DNA from: an uncultured Tateyamaria sp.
GTDB taxonomy: Bacteria; Pseudomonadota; Alphaproteobacteria; Rhodobacterales; Rhodobacteraceae
DNA: 64,000 nt
Direction: 5' to 3'
Assembly: GCF_947503415.1 (NCBI RefSeq)
Contig: NZ_CANNDS010000001.1
Location: forward strand, 496,001-560,000
A program made the translations under genes and the position numbers. Below the pieces are notes generated by a model, which was not told the DNA's origin, ran no database searches, and was given only the letters and a program-made list of their open reading frames with translations. Positions 28,505-37,027 of the stretch are shown piece by piece. The number at the start of each line of letters is the position of its first letter. Position 1 is the first letter of the stretch.

Positions 28505-29098
28505 ATGCGTGAACTTGGGGTTCTAGCGTTCGTGACCCTGGACGGGGTCATGCAATCTCCCAGCGCGCCCGAGGAAGACCCTTCGGGCGGCTTTGCAGAG
28601 GGTGGCTGGACGGCGCCCTATTGGGACGGCGTCATGCCTAATGTGGAACGCACTGCGATGGCATCGCCCTACGACATCCTGTTCGGGCGCAAGACCTATG
28701 ATATCTTTGCGGGCCACTGGCCGAACGCGCCGAAATCTGACGTGGCCGATATGCTCAATTCAGCGCGTAAATATGTGGCCACAACGCGCGGCGACGCTCT
28801 GACTTGGGAAAATTCGCAGGCGTTGGCGAACGATGTTGTGTCGGAGGTACAACGGCTGAAATCCGAAGATGGCCCGCGTCTGCAAATCCACGGTAGTGCC
28901 GCGTTGATCCAGACTTTGCTGGCGGCCGACCTGATTGATGTTTTTCAAATCTGGACATTCCCGGTCGTCGTCGGCGCAGGCAAGCGATTGTTTGAAGCTG
29001 GCGTAACGCCCCGCCGCTATGCTCTGCAAAGTGTCGAGGCTTTGGAAATCGGCGTTGTGCATCAGGTGCTCAGACGCGCAGAAGGCAACGCGCCCTGA
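28505..29098 (+). CDS. Dihydrofolate reductase family protein (RibD C-terminal-like)
   Basis: LGVLAFVTLDGVMQSP...ILFGRKTYDIFAGHWP...LQIHGSAALIQTLLAADLIDVFQIWTFPVVVGAGKRLFE. Confidence 0.9.
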   Translation: MRELGVLAFVTLDGVMQSPSAPEEDPSGGFAEGGWTAPYWDGVMPNVERTAMASPYDILFGRKTYDIFAGHWPNAPKSDVADMLNSARKYVATTRGDALTWENSQALANDVVSEVQRLKSEDGPRLQIHGSAALIQTLLAADLIDVFQIWTFPVVVGAGKRLFEAGVTPRRYALQSVEALEIGVVHQVLRRAEGNAP

Positions 29099-29502
29099 TC
29101 CTGACCGCGAAAGATGACCCCGAGGGCCAGTGCGAAAAGTCCAAATTGCAGGCTGAGAAACACAGTTTCCATCGCGATAAAGACCCCTGCCCCCGGCACG
29201 TTCGGTTTGGCGACAAGCGCCAGTACATGGCTTGTCCAGAAGAACAGACCCAGCAGCCCTGCAAACCGGAACGCCCGTCCGAACCCTGCCTGCCCCAGCC
29301 GAAACATCGGATAGATCGCCGCCAGCACAGCCCCTTGAATGATCATGCTGGCCAGACCGACCGCAATGTTCGGCTCTCCCTCAAAGTAGCCGAATGTCAC
29401 GTAGCGATCCGGGAACAGTACGAGGTGCCAGATGATCGCCAAGGGAAAGACGATGACCGGGTAAACGGCGGCTGCAATGAGTTGTTTGCGGATCATTGCC
29501 AT
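29062..29502 (-). CDS. Small integral membrane protein of unknown function
   Basis: Four hydrophobic segments; overlaps the VOC protein stop. Confidence 0.7.
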   Translation of the reverse strand: MAMIRKQLIAAAVYPVIVFPLAIIWHLVLFPDRYVTFGYFEGEPNIAVGLASMIIQGAVLAAIYPMFRLGQAGFGRAFRFAGLLGLFFWTSHVLALVAKPNVPGAGVFIAMETVFLSLQFGLFALALGVIFRGQDQGALPSARLST

Positions 29503-29852
29503 CAGACCCCCTCTGCCCGTTTCCAAAGGGCCATAGCGCTGCCGCCCGGATCACGAATGAAACTGGCGTCACCTGCGGGGCCTTTGACATTCTCGGCAAT
29601 GATGGTCGCGCCATGGCGTTTCGCTTGGACGATGGCGGCGGGCAGATCGTCCACCTCGATGTAAGGCACCCAGCCGCTCATGCCCTCAAGCGTGTCGCAA
29701 GTCGCGGCAAAGGGTGTGTCCACCCCGTCCGCCGTCAGGAAGGTTATCGGGCCGATGACCTTCGGTTGCCAGCCAAACATAGCGTGCAGGAAGTGCGTCG
29801 TGTCATGCCGCGTTTCGGTCATGTTGTCGAACCATACGAAAGGGGATGGCAT
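29502..29852 (-). CDS. VOC (glyoxalase/bleomycin-resistance fold) family protein
   Basis: VWFDNMTETRHDTTHFLHAMFGW...VPYIEVDDLPAAIVQAKRHGATII...FIRDPGGSAMALWK. Confidence 0.85.
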   Translation of the reverse strand: MPSPFVWFDNMTETRHDTTHFLHAMFGWQPKVIGPITFLTADGVDTPFAATCDTLEGMSGWVPYIEVDDLPAAIVQAKRHGATIIAENVKGPAGDASFIRDPGGSAMALWKRAEGV

Positions 29853-29862
29853 CAAATCTCTC

Positions 29863-29881
29863 CACTTGCAATTTGCAAGTG
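29863..29881. promoter_or_regulatory. Palindrome CACTTGCAA-T-TTGCAAGTG, candidate HxlR operator 1
   Basis: 9-bp perfect arms in the divergent VOC/HxlR intergenic region. Confidence 0.75.
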
Positions 29882-29898
29882 CTTTGATAGCCAGTTCG

Positions 29899-29913
29899 CT
29901 TGCATATTGCAAG
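29899..29913. promoter_or_regulatory. Palindrome CTTGCA-TAT-TGCAAG, candidate HxlR operator 2
   Basis: Same half-site as operator 1, centre-to-centre about 34 bp. Confidence 0.7.
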
Positions 29914-29940
29914 TGTCCTGTGATGATCTATATCTGCCTC

Positions 29941-30378
29941 ATGACAAAAACTGGCAAACCCGACTGGTCAGGATGCCCTACGCGCTATGCGGCAGGGATC
30001 GTGGGGGACAAATGGTGCTTCCTCCTGTTGCGCGATGTGCTGCTGCACGGCAAACGCACCTATCGCGAGTTTCTGGCCTCGCCCGAGGGGATTTCGACCA
30101 ATATTCTGGCCAACAGGCTGTCAAAGCTGGAAGCGCTTGGCATGTTCACGCGCGAACCGGACCCGCGCAAGGCCAGCAGCGTGTGTTACTTCCCCACCCA
30201 GAAAGCCAAGGATTTCCTGCCTGCACTTGTGTCCATGATGGTCTGGGCCACGCAATATGACGAGATGACTGAAGCACCCGCATCCTTTGCGGCCAGCTTC
30301 AACGACGACCCAAATGGCACCATCGCCTGGTACGTGGCCGAGATGGCCCGTGTGGACCGGGCGTTAAGGGGCGGGTGA
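29941..30378 (+). CDS. HxlR family transcriptional regulator
   Basis: CPTRYAAGIVGDKWCFLLLRDVLLHGKRTYREFLASPEGISTNILANRLSKLEALGMFTRE. Confidence 0.92.
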   Translation: MTKTGKPDWSGCPTRYAAGIVGDKWCFLLLRDVLLHGKRTYREFLASPEGISTNILANRLSKLEALGMFTREPDPRKASSVCYFPTQKAKDFLPALVSMMVWATQYDEMTEAPASFAASFNDDPNGTIAWYVAEMARVDRALRGG

Positions 30379-30717
30379 CCTGTTGGTCCACCACGTGTGC
30401 ATCGAGGTAAAGACCGGCTCAAGCGCCAGACCATCCACGCTTGCCGAATACTCGACTCGTGGCGGCACCTCTGCATGGACCTTGCGCGTGACAAGACCAT
30501 CGGCCTCCAGCGCCCTGAGCTGATTGGTCAGCATGGTCTGAGTGATCCCGTCGATGGATTTGCGCAACTCGCCAAAGCGTTTGGTCCCTTGAAAGATCAG
30601 GATCTGCAGAATCAGCAGCTTCCACTTGCCGCCGATCATCCCGATCACCGTGGGGGCCGGGCATGTCTTTTGCCCCGCCTCGGACGCAGTTGCTGGGTTT
30701 GGTACGCTCTGTGTCAT
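30364..30717 (-). CDS. HxlR family transcriptional regulator
   Basis: CPAPTVIGMIGGKWKLLILQILIFQGTKRFGELRKSIDGITQTMLTNQLRALEADGLVTRKVHAEVPPRVEYS. Confidence 0.93.
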   Translation of the reverse strand: MTQSVPNPATASEAGQKTCPAPTVIGMIGGKWKLLILQILIFQGTKRFGELRKSIDGITQTMLTNQLRALEADGLVTRKVHAEVPPRVEYSASVDGLALEPVFTSMHTWWTNRSPAP

Positions 30718-30833
30718 TTGGTTTTCCGCATTAGTATGATTTTTGATAGTATACCAAAAAATTCTGCCTACTTTTCTGATCATACCTTTGGGGCTAGGCC
30801 TGTGCAAACACGCGGCCGCAAAGGATATGTGAC

Positions 30834-31493
30834 ATGACCCTCGAATTTTGGACGGTAAGTGGGGCACCCAGCCCATGGCGGGTGGCTTTGGCAATGGCAT
30901 TCAAGGGCCTGACCTATGACATGCACATGCTGTCGGCCGCCCGGAAAGAGCATAAGGCCGACGCCTATCTTGCCCTCAATCCACGCGGCACAGTTCCAAC
31001 GTTGAAGGCAGGGGACCACACGCTTGGGCATTCCATCGCGATTCTGGCGTGGCTTGATCGTATGCACCCGACCCCGCCTCTGTTTGGACAAACGCCCGAA
31101 GATGCAGCGACGATCTGGCAGCGCACGATGGAGATTTTTGATCACCTGCCGCCCGCGACAAGCGGCGTGCTTTCGCCCATCTTCTTTGATGGTGCCACGC
31201 GGGCCACAGATGCGTTGCACACCGCGGCCGACACGCTTCGGGCCGAGCTGTCTTATCTCTCAGGTCTGTTGGCCGATGACCCGTTCCTGTCGGGGGCGCA
31301 TCCGGGCGCTGCGGATGCGGTGGCTTTTCCTCATGTCCGCCTCTTGCAACGCGCAATCGATACAAATCCGCAGCTCATGCAGGCGCTGAGGTTTTCTGCC
31401 TTGCCAGCCGACATCGCGGCGTGGGTCACGCGGATCGAGGCGTTGCCTGGCGTGGAACAGACCTTTCCGCCCCATTGGTCGGAAGCCGCGTAA
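30834..31493 (+). CDS. Glutathione S-transferase
   Basis: SPWRVALAMAFKGLTYDMHMLSA...LNPRGTVPTLKAGDHTLGHSIAILAWLD; GST C-terminal helices. Confidence 0.9.
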   Translation: MTLEFWTVSGAPSPWRVALAMAFKGLTYDMHMLSAARKEHKADAYLALNPRGTVPTLKAGDHTLGHSIAILAWLDRMHPTPPLFGQTPEDAATIWQRTMEIFDHLPPATSGVLSPIFFDGATRATDALHTAADTLRAELSYLSGLLADDPFLSGAHPGAADAVAFPHVRLLQRAIDTNPQLMQALRFSALPADIAAWVTRIEALPGVEQTFPPHWSEAA

Positions 31494-31504
31494 GGAGGAG
31501 CCCC

Positions 31505-31963
31505 ATGACCTCACCGAACTACAAGAAATCGATCATGGTTACGGCGGATGCGGCGCAGGCCTTTGACGCTGTGACGTCGGGGGTGGCGCATTGGTGGACC
31601 CGCCCCGACCAACCGCTGCGCCAGATCGGGGATCGGGCGAAATTCTCTTTCCCGCCCGGCCAGTCGTATTGGACGTTTGAATTGACGGGTGCAGACAAAC
31701 CGTCTCGTGTCGAGTGGACCTGCGTGGACGCGCTGCACATCCACGAAGGCCAGCCCAAGGCGATTGAAACCGAGTGGTTGGGCACGCAGGTCTTCTGGGA
31801 CATCCACACAGATGCGGGCGGCACACGGATTGACCTTGAACACGCCGGGTTGACCCCGCAGCTTTTGTGCTATGACATCTGCGAAGCTGGATGGGACATG
31901 TTCTTTCTGGGCAGCTTGCAGCAATACCTCGACACCGGCCAAGGCGCGCCGCATCGGGTTTGA
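31505..31963 (+). CDS. SRPBCC/START-like domain protein
   Basis: YKKSIMVTADAAQAFDAVTSGVAHWW...WDMFFLGSLQQYLDTGQGAPH; directly downstream of the GST gene. Confidence 0.85.
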   Translation: MTSPNYKKSIMVTADAAQAFDAVTSGVAHWWTRPDQPLRQIGDRAKFSFPPGQSYWTFELTGADKPSRVEWTCVDALHIHEGQPKAIETEWLGTQVFWDIHTDAGGTRIDLEHAGLTPQLLCYDICEAGWDMFFLGSLQQYLDTGQGAPHRV

Positions 31964-32328
31964 AGTCAAATCATGTGATTGGACTCCAAGCCTGCTAACC
32001 GCCTTTTGGCCCGGACGCACGACACGTATGCGGTGGTTGCCGCGAGAGCGATTGCGGAGTGGAAAACCTTGGAACATCGAGCATGGTATGATGCGAACAG
32101 ATACCAGTTCTTCAGGTTGTCGAATACAATTGAAGTGCGATCGCACCGTGTGTGTCTGCGGTTGTCATACCAGGCAATTTTGACTCCGGTGCTGATCGCC
32201 CTGAAGGTGCTTTCAATTCCAGAAATGGCGCAAACCATTCCAAGGCGCGCTCCGGACGTTTAGCAACGAAACTTTTGCGCGATTGTCCGAAGTCTGCTTT
32301 GTGGTGGCTGCTGTTTTCACCCGCCGGT

Positions 32329-35300
32329 TCAAAGATCAACCGTGCTCGCATACACCAGTCGCTCCTCAACAACACGACGCAGGATTGATCCGTCGCGCAC
32401 GAACCGGTCCGCGTAATATCGCTCGAACTCGCGGACCATAAGGCGTGCCGGCAGTCCATCTGTATCAGGCAGGTCCGCAGTGGCAGACCACAGCACTGGT
32501 TCAATCAACGGCGTGGCGACTTGTGCTGCGGTCAACGTACGGGCCGCTGTTGCCGACAGGCGTACGTCCCGCCCAGCGCGCGTGGATATGACACGCTCTG
32601 TTTCGGCTGAAATGGCAGCTTCGTCGAAAATACCACCCGCGCGACCGGGACGAATGGTCAGTGATCCGCTGCCGCCACCCACGATGGCGCTTTCCAGAAT
32701 GCGGAAGTCTGTCCAGGACAGGTCACTGTCGATACCCTGAGGGCGGGTTTGCAACACGAGTTCAAAACGGTTTCGTCCGGTGTCACGATCTTCGGGCGGG
32801 TAGTACGGCACGCCTGTCACCGGGCTTCTGGACACCCAAGGCACGTCCGCATCAAAGGACACCGGTCCCGCCTGCGGTGCGGGACCTCTCAGGGACAGTT
32901 GAACCGATCCATCCACCGCAGTCAGCCGTGCGCGGCGCCGTGGCAAGATCTGACTGAATTCGGCCAGAGCAACCTTTGATATCCTGGCAGTTGGAAGTGC
33001 GTTGGGTTGGTAACGCACGAAGGCCAGTCGAACAAACGGCATGTATGCGGCACCGGGGTTCAAGGCGATGTCGCAATACCAAAGACCCCGCGCCCCATCC
33101 CAATGCACACGGTGACCAATCACTGTGACGGAGGACGCATCGGGTTGCTCCAGAAGGCGGACAGACTCATCTGCGACAGCTGCGGGGAAGTCGCTGATCC
33201 TTGTGCGATCACGCGGTGCGCCTGAGGCCCACAATGGATCCGCACCCCATTGGGTGACCAGTGCTTGCCTGTCCTCCGGTATCTGGGTGAACGGTGCGGC
33301 CTCACCTTGAATGATCACGCCCAGCAATTCTCCGTCGCCAGACGAAAACCAAGGACGATCGAGCCACACGCGCAGCCCATTGCCGTACCGTGTCGTGTCT
33401 GTTCCGCCCAGAACATCCGTGCTGTGCCACCTGAACGTCGGCACGACGTACAGGATGCGTGGGTCATCGGGTGGTGCAGAGGCCGGTACAATTGTGTTGG
33501 CCGTCTCGCCGGCGGGGTCGCGCAACACCGGCGCGCCGGGATCGTCTTCGGCACCCGACACAACCGCTGGTCCCTCGGCAATTGGGCCAAGGCGGGTCAC
33601 AAGGTCGGGCTGGTCATAAATCGCCTGCGGCAGATACTCGCGAAAGCGGGTCGAGGCGCGCACGCGGTAGCGGATCAGTTTGAATTTCGCGTCACCAATC
33701 TCGTGCACATCACCACGCGCACGCGGACGGTTGATGTCATGCATCTGATTGTTGACTGCGGTCGACAGCACAAAGGTATTGGCATGGTTTTCAGATAACA
33801 GGATTTCGCCCAACTGCCCCTTGCGGTGCACCCGTTCCGGTGCGTCCGCATTCAGATCATCGATCCATTCGTGCCAGTCCGCCTCGATCTCGAACTTGCC
33901 GGAGGACGGCCCGTGCAGCCGTACCACGCGGCATGAAATGCGCGCCGATTGGCTGCCGATCTCGCGTTGGGGCGACATTTTGATCAGTTCCGGCTGGCAC
34001 ACCGGCGCCTGTGTGGCATGCACCATGGTCAAGTCGCGCCACGGGGTGATCATCCAATGCGCGCCGAGGGCGGCGCGACTCCAGACCCGGCCCTGGTTTT
34101 CCGGCGCTTCGCCAGCCCATCGCAGAATGCCGAACGTTCCCAAATGATCGGGGTCCACAAACGACGAATACCGCAACCGTGCGATCCGGCCTTTGGGCAA
34201 AAAGAAGGTCAGTGTTCGCGCGGCTTCGTCCCACTCGGGCGCACCGTCGTCTGGAAAATCCTCGTCGCACGGCAGATCAGTGATGTCGGCACGACGTTCC
34301 TGCAAGATGATGCGGAAGGCATCTTTGTCCGGCCACGGCTTGGAGAAAAAGACCAGCAAGACAGGCTCTGATTGGCCACCGTCCAGCAGGGTTGTAATCG
34401 CGCAATGATCGCCAAGGATTGTATCCCCTTTAACCCCTGGCAGATCGTGACCGGGTGCCGCGCGGATCGCAACGCCAGCGGCAGCCACATCAGGCAGGTA
34501 GGGCGTTTGAAGACGCTCCTCACCATGAATGACATATTGGCCACCCACGATACGTTCGCCGACAGGGTTGTCCGGGGTCGGCAGATCAGGCGGCAGACCG
34601 GTTGTCTTTGCGACATCCGCCAGAGCGGTCGGTGTGACAAGTTCGACCTGCGCGCCCGGCACCTCATCATAAAGCGTTCCGTCCTCGCGCGCCGCAATCT
34701 CATACCCATTCCTGATCTCTTCCCAGCCTCTGAAATAGCGGTCAAACGCGCCGTGTGTCTCGCATTGCTGTTGCGAGGATTTGGGCGGAACAAGGTGGCG
34801 TTCGTTGATTGCGGCATAGTCGAAATCAGCGCTCGCTGGCAGCCCGATTGCCACCGCTATGTCGGGCGTGGAGAGGTATGCATCGGCCGTCACATCGAAG
34901 TTCGACCGGATCACCATCCGTTCAAGGCTTTCGCCTTCAGACAGACGTCTGCGTCCCACCATCGCAGGCGGATCAACCGGTTCAAACCGCCAGTAGCCAA
35001 CCGGATCGGTCACTTGCTCATCTGCCTCAAATGACGCGTCATCAAGGCGCAAGGAGTTGTTCGCGATGTCCACGAGACGTGCGCGGAACCGATAACTCCA
35101 GCCAAATCGCAACTTCGGCAAGGTGCCTTTCGCTGCGCGCCATTCAACGGCAAGGTTGTTGCCATCCTCGGCTTCCGGCAGTTTGTCTGTCGGTTCTTCG
35201 GCCTGCAATTGCGTGCCCTCGATCTCTCGTGATCTGATGGTGCGTCCGGGGCGCGGTGCGGCAAGGCTCCATCCGGTCCAGCGGAACAACGACTCGTGCA

Positions 35301-37014
35301 CATAGTGGTCGTCCGGCTTTGCCTCGTCCGAGGTCGTGGACGCACCCGAGACGTACCCCTCGTCCGCCGGGAAATCGAGCGGCTCTGCTTGCTCGATCAG
35401 ACGGTAATCGCCTTCGCGCGCGTGCAGGCTGTGCCAGGGACCGGGCGTGGGATCTTCGAAATGCGCCGGTGGTTCGGGCCAGACGTCGATGCGGTAACCC
35501 TTGGTCACATCATCGGCGAAATAGGTGATGCTGCTGCCATTACCCGATGTGAGTTCGGCGTTCTTGAAGTCCGCCGCATGTGTGGCACCAGCAAGTTCTG
35601 CGGCCCTGCCGTGACGCGAAATCCCGAACCCTCGCGATCGCAGCGCCGCAACCGGCTGATCGTCCCCGGTTGTATACGTCACCGCACCATCGATGCGGGC
35701 GGGATTGAGATGCTTGGCCACCAACCTCTGCGCGGACAAGGTGAAACCAGCCGTCTTGAGCGCAGCCCCGTCGGCATCGACCTGATAGACGTCGAACAGG
35801 CTATCGCCACTTTTGTCCGTCACGTCCCATCCATCATCAGCATCGCGCAACCGCAGTGTGCCGCGTTCCATGGTGCTATCCAGGGGCCGCGCGGTGAACC
35901 GTTGCTTGTCGTGCACCCAGGCTGTTCGCGGCGTGCTGTCACCACTGTCATCGCGGCCATTGTCCCATTTTACCAACAAAGACATCAGTCCCGTCGACCC
36001 ACCGGGAGCGGTCGAGAACAATCCGGCCGGCGCACCACGGGTGTTGACAGTGAAGTCGAGCACAAGCCCAAGGGCTCGCAATACATGACCATAGTCGCCA
36101 AACGAGGCGACTATGCGGTGGAAATCAAATTCAGGGGGTTTCGGCCTGTCGGGAATATCCTGATAGGACGGGAAGCGCATCTTTTTCTCTTCCTCAGTGG
36201 CGCGCGTGCGCCGATAGAACCGGTCAGCCTGGTATAGGCTATATTCCTCAGCACTGGCGAATTGATCCATCAAGACGGCATCAGGTCGGTTGACCAAAGG
36301 CGTGCCCGGCCCGGCAGGTCGCGGATTGTACCAGTCAGGCGGCATCGTGCGATTTTCGACGCTTATCCGTTCCGGTGTAGCCCCAGAACGCGTGCTGGTT
36401 ACCGGCCCCGGTACATCAATCTCATAGACGGACTTACGGCCAAACACGGTGCGGTTCAGGATCGGATCAACCGGGTTTTCCTCATTCAGAAAACGATCAA
36501 ACCCCGGAAGTAGAAATTCGATCTGGCGGTCTCCGAAATTGACAACCTGCGTACGTGTTCCCAGATCACTCAGCATGTCCTTGAGCGCCGGATCTGCTGA
36601 CTTCCACGGCAGCAGGGTTGGATGGTCCCCGCCGCCCGTGGCCGCGATCTGTGCGTAATGGCGTCGCACGGCGCCAAGGATATTGCGCACCGGATAGGAT
36701 CGCCAATTGGCCTTACTGAAATCCGGATAGACAAACCCCGCAACCGGCGTTGCCTTGGAGAAAAGCTTGGCCCACAGGCCGCTGTCAGGTTTCGATTGCA
36801 AGTCCAGTTCGAAATCCTGTGCCCCGACGCTGAGCGCGAAGCGTGCGGCTTGCAGTGTGGCTGGCCAGTCCAGAAATTCGGGAAACGCCTCCAGCACCTG
36901 TTCATCGGAGGCTTGCGGTGTCAGGCGCGGCGATACCACTGCCGAGACACGCAACACGCCATTCTCGTCCCGCCCATCGGGGAGGACTGTCCACATCAAC
37001 GTCTGGTCTGCCAT
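32329..37014 (-). CDS. Giant uncharacterised protein (1561 aa), no recognised domain
   Basis: Uninterrupted 4.7-kb ORF with normal codon usage and no N-terminal signal or TM; 13 nt from the next giant gene. Confidence 0.85.
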   Translation of the reverse strand: MADQTLMWTVLPDGRDENGVLRVSAVVSPRLTPQASDEQVLEAFPEFLDWPATLQAARFALSVGAQDFELDLQSKPDSGLWAKLFSKATPVAGFVYPDFSKANWRSYPVRNILGAVRRHYAQIAATGGGDHPTLLPWKSADPALKDMLSDLGTRTQVVNFGDRQIEFLLPGFDRFLNEENPVDPILNRTVFGRKSVYEIDVPGPVTSTRSGATPERISVENRTMPPDWYNPRPAGPGTPLVNRPDAVLMDQFASAEEYSLYQADRFYRRTRATEEEKKMRFPSYQDIPDRPKPPEFDFHRIVASFGDYGHVLRALGLVLDFTVNTRGAPAGLFSTAPGGSTGLMSLLVKWDNGRDDSGDSTPRTAWVHDKQRFTARPLDSTMERGTLRLRDADDGWDVTDKSGDSLFDVYQVDADGAALKTAGFTLSAQRLVAKHLNPARIDGAVTYTTGDDQPVAALRSRGFGISRHGRAAELAGATHAADFKNAELTSGNGSSITYFADDVTKGYRIDVWPEPPAHFEDPTPGPWHSLHAREGDYRLIEQAEPLDFPADEGYVSGASTTSDEAKPDDHYVHESLFRWTGWSLAAPRPGRTIRSREIEGTQLQAEEPTDKLPEAEDGNNLAVEWRAAKGTLPKLRFGWSYRFRARLVDIANNSLRLDDASFEADEQVTDPVGYWRFEPVDPPAMVGRRRLSEGESLERMVIRSNFDVTADAYLSTPDIAVAIGLPASADFDYAAINERHLVPPKSSQQQCETHGAFDRYFRGWEEIRNGYEIAAREDGTLYDEVPGAQVELVTPTALADVAKTTGLPPDLPTPDNPVGERIVGGQYVIHGEERLQTPYLPDVAAAGVAIRAAPGHDLPGVKGDTILGDHCAITTLLDGGQSEPVLLVFFSKPWPDKDAFRIILQERRADITDLPCDEDFPDDGAPEWDEAARTLTFFLPKGRIARLRYSSFVDPDHLGTFGILRWAGEAPENQGRVWSRAALGAHWMITPWRDLTMVHATQAPVCQPELIKMSPQREIGSQSARISCRVVRLHGPSSGKFEIEADWHEWIDDLNADAPERVHRKGQLGEILLSENHANTFVLSTAVNNQMHDINRPRARGDVHEIGDAKFKLIRYRVRASTRFREYLPQAIYDQPDLVTRLGPIAEGPAVVSGAEDDPGAPVLRDPAGETANTIVPASAPPDDPRILYVVPTFRWHSTDVLGGTDTTRYGNGLRVWLDRPWFSSGDGELLGVIIQGEAAPFTQIPEDRQALVTQWGADPLWASGAPRDRTRISDFPAAVADESVRLLEQPDASSVTVIGHRVHWDGARGLWYCDIALNPGAAYMPFVRLAFVRYQPNALPTARISKVALAEFSQILPRRRARLTAVDGSVQLSLRGPAPQAGPVSFDADVPWVSRSPVTGVPYYPPEDRDTGRNRFELVLQTRPQGIDSDLSWTDFRILESAIVGGGSGSLTIRPGRAGGIFDEAAISAETERVISTRAGRDVRLSATAARTLTAAQVATPLIEPVLWSATADLPDTDGLPARLMVREFERYYADRFVRDGSILRRVVEERLVYASTVDL

Positions 37015-37027
37015 GCTTTAGCCTCCC

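Noticed and set aside
30730-30770. AT-rich AGTAT repeats upstream of the second HxlR gene
   Set aside because: Suggestive of an operator but the symmetry is too weak to define.
31979-32263. 94-aa plus-strand ORF downstream of the SRPBCC gene
   Set aside because: No ribosome-binding site, no domain, ends close to the giant gene's 3' end.
35296-36237. 313-aa plus-strand ORF
   Set aside because: Antisense to the 1561-aa giant gene, which has the better codon pattern.
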